A DNA stretch of 64,000 nt from NCBI GenBank assembly GCA_043772005.1, contig JAYVGP010000008.1, positions 62,001 to 126,000 on the forward strand. Reading direction: 5' to 3'. Source of the stretch: JAYSSF01 sp043772005. Lineage in GTDB: Bacteria > Patescibacteriota > Gracilibacteria > Absconditabacterales > Absconditicoccaceae. The notes below the pieces were generated by a model. That model did no database searches. It saw only the letters and a program-made list of their open reading frames with translations, and was not told where the DNA came from. The position numbers and the translations under genes were made by a program. Shown in pieces: positions 1 through 9,729 of the stretch (position 1 is its first letter; every line of letters starts with the position of its first letter).

Positions 1-2234
1 TCTCTCTTGCCATATACCTTGAGTCTCTGCTTGTTAACAACACTATCGTAGTCATAGAGGTGCTTACGGATACTATAATTATGAGCTTCCATCTGAGTCT
101 GAGCTCTCACAATCGAATTAGTAAACATTGACTGGCTACTGAGTTGTTGTTCCATCTCTTCTTGATTACCAGCAAATTTGCCAGCCATCGCGAGGATACT
201 TTGCATACTTGATCATCACATCTTACGCATGATCTCATCATCAAACGATACATAGAACTGTGATACTCCGGGGTCTCATTGTCTACCTGCACGACCTCTG
301 AGCTGATTATCAATACGTCTGGATTCGTGCTTCTCTGTACCCAGGACAAAGAGTCCAAATTGAATATCTACTTCATTATACTGAGTAGGTTTCATTTCTG
401 ACTGTGTGATGGTGAGTGTTGCATATGGTTTTGTATCTTGTTTGGTGGTTACCTTAGTTTGTATAGTGTAGCCATGCTTATCTCATAGTGCATTGAGTAT
501 CAGATCTAACTCTCATTGGCTAGCGATATGCAGTACAAGTCAGATATCGCTATGATCACCGATTTGTTTGTTAATCCAGTTTGCATAGTTTACGGCAATC
601 TTATCATTGAGTCATTTTTCCAGCTTAATATCCGTACCACGACCTGCCATATTGGTAGCCACCACCACAGATCCATATTGTCCACCATTACCCACGATCG
701 TAGCCTCCTGCTCAAAGAATTTAGCATTCAATACGTAGTGATTAATAGTTGCTTGGCGAAGCAGGGTAGAGACGAGCTCAGATGTATGGATACTACTAGT
801 TCCGATTAAGATTGGTTGACCTATGCTGTGATAAAATTGTACCGTATCAATCGTTGCCTTCCACTTGCTGTTTTGATCAAAGAAAATTCTATCATTACGA
901 TCTACTCTGGTGATAGGCTTGTTGGTGGGGATCGAGAGTACCTCAAGATCATAGATTTTCTCAAGTTCTTCTCACTCAGTTGTGGCAGTACCAGTCATAC
1001 CAGCAAGCTTACCATACAGTTTGAAAAAGTGTTGATAGGTGATAGTAGCAATTGTCTTAGCTTCTTGTTTGATACTGATCTTCTCTTTTGCTTCAATTGC
1101 TTGGTGCAGTCACCCTTGGAATCTACGACCAGGCATGATACGACCAGTATTTTCATCCACAATCATCACTTCATCGCCTTGGATGATATATTCTTTACCT
1201 TCGTGATATGCAGCTTTGGCGCTGAGCGCATTTTCAATATGATGAATTTCATCATATCCTAGATCTCTATAGATATTCTCTACTCCCATAATCTGCTCGA
1301 GTTTGGATATTCCGATTTCTGACAAGGTGACAGCTTTGCTCTTTTCGTCCAAGTAATAATCTCCGTCGGTAGTGTTGTCTTGCTCCGATTCATCATTTTT
1401 CATTAGTTCAGCAAGGAATCATTTACTGACTTTTTTGGCCTTGCTTGATTGCACGAGTGACTTGACGATTTCAGAGTATCTGACATATTTGTCGATCGGG
1501 TCATTGTTTGGCTGAGACATAATCATCGGAGTTCTCGCCTCATCGATGAAGACACTATCTGCTTCATCCACAATCGCAAAATGCAATCCACGATTGAGTA
1601 GTCTGCGGTTATCGGGGTTTTTCTCCAGATTATCTCTGAGGTAGTCAAACCCAATTTCTGTTGATTCTACATAGATGATGTCGGATTCATATTGTGCTTT
1701 GTGTTCATGCTGGGGAGTATATTTGTTGATGCTTCAGACCGTGAGTCATAGCCACTTGTACAGATGTCACATCCACTCAGCATCACGAGATGCGAGATAG
1801 TCATTGACGGTGACGACATGGACAGGGTTGCCAGTAAGGGCATTGAGATATGCGGGCAGAGTAGCGACGAGAGTTTTACCTTCGCCAGTACGCATCTCAG
1901 CGATCTTACCCTGATGGAGTACGATACCTCCGATCAGCTGTACATCGTATGGGATCATATCCCAAGTTTGAGTAGTATCTTTGACCGCGAGAGACTGTCC
2001 TACCATACGGCGACACGCTTGTTTGATAGCTGCAAATGCTTCGGGGAGGAGATCATCTACTGTCTCACCAGCTTGGATACGAGATTTAAACTCCGATGTC
2101 TTGGCTTGTACCTCGGCGTCAGTCAGACTCATCCATTGTTCATCATATGTATTGATCGCTTGTACGAGTGGTTTGAGCTTGTTGATTTGATTATCGTTAT
2201 AGTTGTTTCAGATGAGTTTCGCGATCCAGTTCAT
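1..2234 (-). CDS. secA: Preprotein translocase ATPase SecA (C-terminus cut by window edge)
   Basis: SecA is the cytosolic motor ATPase that pushes unfolded preproteins through SecYEG. About 744 codons are visible and the C-terminal part lies outside the window. The first residues MNWIAKLI, the Walker A segment MRTGEGKTLVA near residue 107, the DEAD-type motif VDEADSVFIDEARTP and the segment MIVDENTGRIMPGRR are all SecA hallmarks. The frame is kept only if in-frame TGA is read as Gly, for example just after RDAEWM. The start at 2234 gives the conserved N-terminus, and no Shine-Dalgarno is present. SecD and SecF follow on the other strand, so the export genes cluster here. Family assignment is very secure. 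Confidence 0.97.
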
Positions 2235-2250
2235 GGGTAGATGTATGTAT

Positions 2251-2265
2251 AAGGTTTATAAAGTC
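2251..2265 (-). promoter_or_regulatory. Probable -10 promoter element of secA
   Basis: Read on the minus strand this is gactttataaacctt, ending 17 bases before the secA ATG. Near-identical boxes with a TATAAA or TATGAA core precede folD, the tRNA-Ser gene, prmC and the AlaRS-like gene. The shared core and position suggest a -10 box with conserved flanks. This is an inference from recurrence; no transcript data exist. Confidence 0.45.
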
Positions 2266-2428
2266 AGACAATGAATAACTATAACCATCTCCGATCCAAA
2301 AGCAACGAGAGCAGTTGTTTGAGGGTGTATGTGATTGACTTTTATGATTTTTATAAAATGACTTGAAAACATATATCCATATCTTTATAAGTCAATCTCA
2401 CGAAATAAAAATAAAATAAACAAAAATT

Positions 2429-2671
2429 ATGAAAAAAACAAAAATTAGTGTGCCGGAGCTAATCATTTTGATTACTCCAATAATATTCGGCTGTAGTTCA
2501 ATATTTGGATCATATCCAAGGTTAATATTTGTACATCAAGATGTGATTGTGACTGAGAAGTCTCGATTTGTATCGGTTGGTAGACAAGATATGGGACTTA
2601 ACCCAAAAAAAACAAATCATCAATCTAAAACTCTCCATTATCGTCGACATGGTGTTGATAGGAGAGATTAA
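2429..2671 (+). CDS. Small putative lipoprotein or exported protein, unknown function
   Basis: An 80-residue ORF that starts MKKTKISVPE and has a hydrophobic stretch ending in IIFGCSS, which resembles a lipobox with Cys near residue 22. The C-terminus is basic. It has no in-frame TGA and stops at TAA. It stands just upstream of another MKKT-type exported reading frame, so the two may form a pair. No family is recognised. It is too short to judge codon usage, but it fits the group of TGA-free genes in this window that may have come from a standard-code donor. Confidence 0.45.
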   Translation: MKKTKISVPELIILITPIIFGCSSIFGSYPRLIFVHQDVIVTEKSRFVSVGRQDMGLNPKKTNHQSKTLHYRRHGVDRRD

Positions 2672-2684
2672 ATAAAAAAATAAA

Positions 2685-3124
2685 ATGAAAAAAACAATTA
2701 TCTTTATCTTCTTGTGCGGCACGAGTGTAGTATGGGGGAAAAAATGAGAGTTGAGACTCTCACCATGTTAGTAACTGGAGAACTCCAGTTAAGAATAGAG
2801 CTCATCGCATCAGAAAGCTATATTAGAGTGTGTCGCTCTGATATTGATGAGACGGTAGTTTGTTGGGAGGAAACTCTCAATAAGTTGGGATGGCATTGCA
2901 CTCAAGATACTCATTCTTGGGCGACTCTATGTGTCATGACGGTAGATGGTGATAGTATCTACCGTACATCCTTCTCCCTACATAAGGGAGTAAAGAAACA
3001 AAAAAAACCATCAAATTCTTCATTACTCGACAAGAATATGAAGAATATCAAAAAATTAAATCTAAATCTCGAGGTACCCTTGAGATTTTTTCATATTTGC
3101 AAAATAGTATCTTCATCAGTATAA
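2685..3124 (+). pseudogene. Putative exported protein, frameshifted at homopolymer runs
   Basis: A signal peptide (MKKTIIFIFLCGTSVVWG) starts at 2685 but meets TGA after the run GGGGGAAAAAATGA. Slipping back one base there joins it to a longer TGA-free frame beginning MRVETLTMLVTGEL and ending at TAA 3122. A second frame change is possible at the run of eight A near 3000, because an alternative frame there reads like protein (ITRQEYEEYQ). A terminator-like hairpin lies at 3061-3091. It could be a decayed gene, a gene with homopolymer sequencing errors, or one using programmed -1 frameshifting. The longer ORF could also start alone at GTG 2714 or ATG 2732. Function unknown. Confidence 0.35.
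3061..3091 (+). terminator. Hairpin with T-run
   Basis: AATCTC and GAGATT arms enclose an internal GGTACC palindrome and are followed by six T. It matches a Rho-independent terminator for the small exported genes upstream. It overlaps the end of the frameshifted reading frame, which argues that the natural gene end lies before it. Confidence 0.5.
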
Positions 3125-3163
3125 TTATATCTAATTTGTTCTATTTCTTACAAAATAATTATC

Positions 3164-3667
3164 ATGTTTAATCTTATGGAAAAGCTCTTTGGTAAGTGAC
3201 CAGAAATTTCTACCACAGCAGTCAATGATACAATACGTCATATTGAAGAGCAAGAAGCAATTAATCCAGTACTTCAAGAGCGTTTTTATCGTATTATTGA
3301 TCATATTCGTACTAGTGTTAAGACTCATGAGTTTGGCAGGATTCTTAACGAAACTGAAAACAGTATCATGCATACAAAAATTTCCAAAATACAATTCGAT
3401 GGTAGTGACTCGTGTGTCATTACATTCAATGATCGTCCCAAGGACGATGACTTTGAGTTTGAATGAGATATTGATCATAATCCCTATTCAGCTAATGATA
3501 TCTACGAAGTTAGAATTGAATCAGATGGTAATATTGTAGTAGAAAAATGACATCCTGATGAAAATGGTATGATGCATTTTAGTCCTGTAGACCATGAAGA
3601 TATCGTCAAGATGGTTGGTTTTATAGAGAGGTGCATGAGTCTTAACACAAGTGAGACGATTGCATAA
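3164..3667 (+). CDS. Hypothetical protein (167 aa)
   Basis: The ORF is closed only if two TGA codons are read as Gly (KLFGKGPE and EFEGDIDH) and a third gives EKGHPD. It is soluble and rich in Asp, Glu and His, with no signal peptide or membrane segment. The N-terminal half looks helical (IEEQEAINPVLQERFYRIIDHI) and the C-terminal half strand-rich. No family is recognised. It lies tail to tail with the yraN-like gene at 3685. The three TGA codons at sensible positions and a clean TAA stop make it a real host gene. Confidence 0.7.
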
Positions 3668-3684
3668 GTAGGGTATATATTGTA

Positions 3685-4035
3685 TTATCGTCACCCGGTC
3701 ACATTTTTTATATGTTGAATAACCTCACCATAACGTACAAAGACTACATCAAGCTGAGTATCTCCGTCATTCTTATGCTCACGCAGATAGAATTCAATCG
3801 TCTTATATAGATGTTTCAGCTTAGTAGGAGTGATATAATCATGGATATCAAGTATATGATTGACAAGCTTAACCTCGATAAAGGTCAGCAGATTTCACTT
3901 CTTCACAATAATATCAAGTTCTCATCATCTGATCGTATAGTTTCTTTCGATGATCATATATCATTGATTTTGGAGATACTCACACGCAAGCGACTCAGCA
4001 AGATATCAGTCTTGTTTTTTTTGATTTGATTTCAT
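3685..4035 (-). CDS. yraN: YraN/UPF0102 family nuclease-like protein
   Basis: This 116-residue protein has the family pattern in order: GYLAESLACEYLQNQGY, ERNYTIRGGELDII and FIEVKLV, that is the E-x-D-x-ExK core of the PD-(D/E)xK nuclease fold. Five or more of its glycines are TGA, including both in the RGGELDII motif, so it is invisible under the standard code. YraN-type proteins are usually about 120 residues, so it is complete. Its cellular role is poorly known; Holliday-junction or DNA-repair functions have been suggested for the fold. It is divergent with secD, about 70 bp away. Confidence 0.85.
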
Positions 4036-4104
4036 ATCTTATTTATCTATATTCGTACGCTAGATCAAGTCTTTTTTTGTTTTTAATTCATATTAGTCTC
4101 AATT

Positions 4105-6294
4105 ATGTCGTTTTTCAAAGAGTGGAAGTTCCGTGCTATCGCACTAGTAGCGATATTATCATTGTGATTAGTTATTTTTGGTGCACCCTTCAAGAAGGGT
4201 ATGGATGTAGCTGGTGGGGTAGAGCTTACATACCAGATTGATTTTTCCAAGTATCGTAGTATCTATCCTAAGGATGGAGAATATAATGCCGCTGTCCTCA
4301 GTGCCAAAGATATCATCAAGAATAATATCACCAGAAGAGTGAATAGTATGGGTGTAGGTGACGCTGAAATCAAACTCCTTAAAGTAGGAGAAAAAGACTA
4401 CATTGTGGTAAAAGTATGAGGTCTGACTGATGTCGAAGCTGCCAAAGCTACGATTGGTAAGACGGTAGAACTTGAGTTTAAGCTACCAAATACGGTCAAA
4501 GCTACACCAGAGCAGCTTGCTGCAAGACTCAAGATCGCAGAAGATCTGCTTATCTCGCTTGATGCTAGTCCCGACAAGTTTGCTCAACTTGCTGATGGTA
4601 AGCAGTCAGACGACATTTATTATGAGTCACTTAACAAATCATTTGATCAACTCCCGCAAGTCTATAAAGACAACGCCGATAAACTCAAAAATCTATCAGG
4701 TGTAGCCAATCAAGTAATCAAATGAGTGTATGGTGAGCAAACAGACACCTCAGGTAACGTAGAGAAGATTGAATGATTCTTTATTATTAAGGGTAATGGA
4801 TCTACCACAATCCCATCAACACAAGTATCTCCTGCTAAGCTTACTATAATAGCAAAAGAATTTAATGTAACATCGGCTCAATCATATGCTCTCAATACAC
4901 CAGTAAGTGGTACCGTAGTAGCTACGGGTATTATATTGATAGGGTCAGACTTGGCTCTTGTTGATACTTTATTTCCAGCTGCACAAGCATATCGTGCAAG
5001 TGTCTATCTTGTGCCTTTGTCATGACTTGCGACAAATAATTCACTCATTACATCACTAACAGGTTCAATTGCAGCTAAGATAAAGCCAGTTGCAAACTCA
5101 TGATTTGATCTGCTTCTTGATGATCAGTGGATTGACCTTGCGACACTTCAGACAGTACAGACATGACTCATCATCAACTCAGGAGAGACACTTAAGATTG
5201 TGGATTCAGCCCAAGGTACCATCATTATTAGTTTTACTGAGAGTAAATCAGTCTTAGATAATTTACAGCTTATTAGGAAGATTTCATGAGCAACAGATGC
5301 AAATCGTGAAGCTTTGATCACAAGACTAACGACTGACATAGTGTATAATATTGAACAAGTATTTATCAAAGATACTGCATCATGGATGCCTGCAATTGAG
5401 TCTAAAGGCAAAAGAATCCTGAATGGAGCATACTTCCAAAGTGCCGCTACTAGTCAAGGACAGGCAGGCCTCCCAGTAGTTTCAATCCAATTTAACAAAG
5501 AAGGATGAGATATCTTCTGTAACCTTACTGCTGAGTCAATTGATAAGCAGATGGCAATCTTTGTATGAGGTAAACTCGTAACTAATCCTATTATTAGAAG
5601 TAAGATCTGTGGTGGACAGGCTCAAATTGATGGACAGTTTACTGATCAAACATGTTCCGATCCTAAGAACCCAACTGTCACACATCAAGCAACCTCTACT
5701 GTGGAGTGAGCAGCATGTCTTGTAGCAAATCTCAATGAAGGAGCTCTTCCAGCTCCACTTATTCTCTCAAACGAGTCAACACTCGCTCCAACACTAGGTG
5801 CAAATGCGTGGGTTAAGGCTGGCTATGCGACTGTCTTATGATTTATCTTTGTATTTACGTTACTGTGGTATATGTATGGTATAAGTAAGGCAACAATTGG
5901 ATTTGTATCACTAGTGACCTTCCTTGTGGTATTACTAGCATTTGTGAAGCTTACATGATATGCATTATCACTATCTGGTATTGCTGCAATCATTCTCACG
6001 ATTGGTATGGGAGTAGATAGTAGTATCTTGATCTTCGAAAGACTTCAAGAAGAGATGGATCATGGTCTCAAGCTTGTGCCAGCAATTCTCACAGCATATG
6101 AGAGATCTTGGGCTCCTATTTTGGATGGTAATATAGCGACATGACTTATCGGTTTTGTGATGGCATTGGTTGGATCTGATATTTTCCAAGGATTTGGATT
6201 TATGATGGCGATTAATAATCTTATTTTGTTACTCTTCACTGTTCCATTGACCAAATATCTCCTTCTTTGGTGGGCAGAAAGATCAAAGAAATAA
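4105..6294 (+). CDS. secD: Protein translocase subunit SecD
   Basis: SecD is the large subunit of the SecDF proton-driven pulling complex and acts late in export on the outer face of the membrane. The 729-residue product has one N-terminal membrane helix, the conserved segment GMDVAGGVELTYQ, a long extracytoplasmic P1 region and a C-terminal bundle with the family signature GMGVDSSILIFERLQEE near residue 634. The periplasmic part looks larger than usual. It contains many TGA-encoded glycines. secF follows 105 bp downstream on the same strand, so the two form an operon-like unit. The start is chosen at the ATG giving the N-terminal helix; no Shine-Dalgarno is seen. Confidence 0.96.
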
Positions 6295-6399
6295 TATATA
6301 ACAACAGCATATATCCGTGAGGATAGAATTCGAAACTTATAAATAACAATACATAATCATTAGTTCCTCTTCCTCTTTATCTCACCTCTCTCGAAACAA

Positions 6400-7338
6400 A
6401 TGAAAGCTCACTTCCCAATTATCAAACGTGCTGGACTATGGTTATCATTCGCAGTACTCTTGATGCTCGCTTCAGCAGCAATCTTCTATATCAACTTCCG
6501 CCCATCAATCCAGTTTACTGGTGGTGCTCAGCTTAAGGTAGCATGACAGCTATCAGATCAAGCAAAGCAAGATATCCTCGCGATACCTGGAGTAAGTCAG
6601 GTAGGGCTTAATACTGAGATGATCAATAATCAGGAATATACGATAGTATTGACGCAGGTTACAAGTAAGGATGATGTTGAAATTACTAAGATTTCAAAAG
6701 CAGTACAGGATACACTGATTACAAAGAAGCATATCACTGATTCAGGCAAGATCATGGAGAGTAGTATTGTCTGACCTAGTATCGGTGAATACCTGACTAA
6801 GTCAGCTCGTAATACTATTTTGATTGGCTTGTTCTTGATTGCGATCTATATGGTATTTTCATTTGCTGAAGTAAGACGCTATATTCAACCTCAAGTGCTT
6901 GCAGCAATCACAATCTTTACTATGTTGTTTGATGTTCTTGCGCCGATGTGAGTTTATGGTATTAAGATGATGATCGATCCTACAACTCAGGTAGATGTAA
7001 TCTTTGTGATCGCGTTACTCACAACGATGGGCTATAGTATTAATGATACGATCGTAATTTTTGACCGTATCCGTGAAAATCTTACCAACCTATGATCCAA
7101 AGTCAAAGATATTGGTCAATTATTTGAAGATAGTATTTGGCAGACAATGAGAAGATCAATGGGTACATCTATTGCTACATTCGTTGTGGTGGTAGCGATG
7201 TATATCTTTGGTACAGGAGACTTGGGTAGGTTTGCTTTCTCTATGGGAGTAGGAGTGATATCTGGTACATTTTCATCAATTTTCCTAGCAGCTCCACTCG
7301 CATACCTGATTATCAAGTACTCTAAGAAGAATAAATAA
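6400..7338 (+). CDS. secF: Protein translocase subunit SecF
   Basis: SecF partners SecD in the SecDF complex. The 312-residue product has an N-terminal helix, the family motif FRPSIQFTGGAQL and the C-terminal signature GYSINDTIVIFDRIREN near residue 210, followed by more membrane helices and a basic tail (KYSKKNK). TGA-encoded glycines occur at four places, for example VAGQLS and LAPMGVYG. The length matches the family. It is directly downstream of secD and followed by a strong terminator, so secD-secF is probably one transcript. Confidence 0.96.
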
Positions 7339-7356
7339 GAGTGGATAAGTAAATAC

Positions 7357-7397
7357 AAAAAACCTCAGTATATTGGAAAATCCGACCTGAGGTTTTT
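7357..7397. terminator. Bidirectional Rho-independent terminator (copy 1 of a repeated design)
   Basis: AAAAAACCTCAG and CTGAGGTTTTT arms enclose an 18-base loop. A-run and T-run on opposite sides let it serve secF on the plus strand and the kinase gene on the minus strand. A near copy with the same arms and almost the same loop lies at 34456-34497. Confidence 0.85.
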
Positions 7398-7438
7398 ATA
7401 AATAAAATTTACTGTACCAACATATCATTATTTTTTTA

Positions 7439-8113
7439 TTACATGTTTTCCTGGATAGTAGTAGTTATAATCTCTAGCACTTTTGGAAGGGCAAGGTCAG
7501 TTACATTAATGGGATATACTTTTGTATTACTATGTGCATACAGATATGAGACCATCTCTTGATAGTGATTTCTTAACGTAGTAAGACGTTCAATAGTTTC
7601 ATGGGTATCTAATGGGCGACCACTTTTGATGATTCTATGTATTGATTCTTGGGGCTCTATATCCATATAAATAAATAGCTCGGGGGTGTTTGATCATGTG
7701 ATAAATTTTAGTGCTTTTGATTTTATACTGGTACTAATATGACGACTTGGCGGTATATAGAATGTAGAATAGATAATTGAGTCAATGATAATATCTCTAC
7801 TATTTATAATGACTTGGGGCTTAAATTGTTGCAACAGATTTCTTGTGAGCTGTCATTGATTGATAGCATATGCCGCATTGAGTCATGCAATAATTGGTCT
7901 TATTCATCGTTTATTTACAATAGGGCGATAGTCTTCAATTATTCATGAGAGAGTATTAGTTAGTTCCTGTTTAGGGTGCTCTGGTCAAAGGATATAGCTT
8001 GGTCTTCATATTTTTGCTGTAAGATATTTTTCTCATAGCTGTTCACTTACACCAGCAATTGTGCTGGTCTTTCCACATCAATCAATTCAGCTAATAGAGA
8101 CCGATAGAGACAT
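7439..8113 (-). CDS. tmk: Thymidylate-kinase-like P-loop nucleoside monophosphate kinase
   Basis: The 224-residue protein begins with the P-loop SGIDGCGKTS at residues 8-17, where two of the glycines are TGA. It also has the region SRDIIIDSIIY, which corresponds to the DRY/DSS segment of dTMP kinases, and a later FIYMDIEPQESIHRI like the LID-preceding strand. The size fits dTMP kinase (about 210 residues). The likely reaction is phosphorylation of dTMP by ATP in the cytosol. The sequence between the motifs is divergent, so a related deoxynucleoside kinase cannot be excluded. It is convergent with secF across the shared terminator. Confidence 0.75.
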
Positions 8114-8217
8114 TTTATTGTACAATATAAATAAATTATACATTAATTAATAAATATATAAAGTCAATAGAATTTTGGATTTGAATTTATAACTTGTATA
8201 ATTATAATAATCTATAC

Positions 8218-9429
8218 ATGTCTATTGATCACACATACCTCATAAATCATAGCGATCTCACACTGGCAAAACCAGTTCTCTACCTGAGGAAATACTGGAC
8301 TTCCATGATTGAGTCAACTCGAAGAAGTCAGAAGTTTTTTTATTTATCATGAATTAGACGTCTAGGTAAGAAGAGTATTATGAATCATATTGCTCATTGT
8401 GACACTCATCATAAAGTCATCATTATCCATGCTGATGCACTTAGTTATGAGCAGAAAGATAATATATATAGTATAATATCATTTTTAAAATATAATATTG
8501 AGAAGTATGATATGATAGACGTTTTTCTTGGAGAAGTTGAACTGCTTAATAATTATGAATTATTACTCAATTATATTGTGCAAGAGTCTAATATTGGCCA
8601 TTGCTTCTTTACAACATCGCACGAATTACTACTCAAATGATATTTTGAGACACATCAGATATTATATCATGGCCAGAAGATGCTTCCGATGGAGTATGAT
8701 GAATATAGAACTCATGGTAAGCAGTTTCGCTCGTTTATTCATTATGTCAAAGACACAGGTATTCCAGAAGCATTATCACTTGAGAAGGCATGACATCAGC
8801 CTATTTTTGACTACTATTTTCAGTCACTTGTATCGATGATTCTATTACAGGATATTATAGGGTTTTACTCAGTGGGTAATGTGATATTACTCAAGGCTAC
8901 CTTTGATTATATTCTCAGAAATGCAGGCAAACCCCTGACGTATTATTTTATCGCAAGTCAGCTTCAAATTCAATGACACCGTGCACATCATGCCACGATC
9001 AAGTCATATTGTGGCTATTTTGAAGATGTGTGATTGTTTCATAAGATTCAACAGTATGATATACATAGATGATTCTGACATCATATCGTGTTTATTCCGA
9101 TTGATCATGGGATCATTAACTTTTATCAGGATTCCAATGTCGATGCTAAGCCTATTGCTTTGGCTACTATCATCGTCAATAGACTAATCACATTAGGTAA
9201 GTCTATCGGGGCAGCAATCACAACTACGTGATATGTAGATATTATAGATTATCAACAAAAAGTATGCTATATTGTCGCAATATGAAGAACCAAGCAGCAG
9301 ATCAATCAATCCAGAGCGAGCTACTTGAGAGCATGATATACAACCTGGGTAGTAGATCTTATATCCTGACATGGTGATTGATATGATGTCATTGATGGCC
9401 CTCAGTTATTCAAAATATTGACTAAATAA
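8218..9429 (+). CDS. DUF4143-type AAA ATPase relative with degraded nucleotide-binding motifs
   Basis: The 403-residue protein follows the architecture of AAA_14/DUF4143 proteins: an N-terminal ATPase-like domain, a segment like the family's SYELFPLSFREF (here KMLPMEYDEYRTH), and a C-terminal winged-helix DUF4143 part (ILLQDIIGFYSVGN, FIASQLQIQGHRAHHATIKSYC). The expected Walker A is replaced by GIRRLGKKS, with Lys where Ser/Thr binds Mg2+. The expected Walker B DE is replaced by FLGEVE. It probably cannot hydrolyse ATP. Eight or more glycines are TGA, so it is a long-standing host gene. DUF4143 proteins occur widely in CPR genomes, and their role is unclear. Confidence 0.75.
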
Positions 9430-9729
9430 TATAAATATGATACAAACTGTCATTCTATTATCGTAATTATGATTGATTATCATATTTTTTCTTTCGATAA
9501 TGAACGAAATTGATATCAAGTTGCGTACTGTCAACAGATTAGGTATTTCTATTCTTGTTGTCAAAAAACGACCCTTAACATTTTAAACAAAACAACCCCA
9601 ATATGAAAAATATTTTTTCGGAGTAGCATTCTCCTTAACCAAAACCTCCTTTTAAAATTATCGCTAGGAGTAAAAGAAGTGGTGAAAAAGTTTCAAATTA
9701 TTAAAAACAAAATAAATTAAACAAACTGT
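9430..9729. other. 300-base AT-rich intergenic region upstream of ppdK
   Basis: No convincing gene is seen. The last part is very A-rich and has no Shine-Dalgarno before the ppdK ATG. A GC-poor stretch with imperfect inverted repeats near 9590-9680 may carry the ppdK promoter, and possibly came in with that gene. I cannot define the promoter. Confidence 0.5.

Noticed and set aside
107..358. Minus-strand ORF of 83 codons inside secA
   Set aside because: It is out of frame with the continuous code-25 SecA frame and has no family resemblance.
816..1262. Plus-strand 148-codon ORF opposite secA
   Set aside because: It is antisense to well-conserved SecA motifs, and its composition is not protein-like. 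It is a shadow frame.
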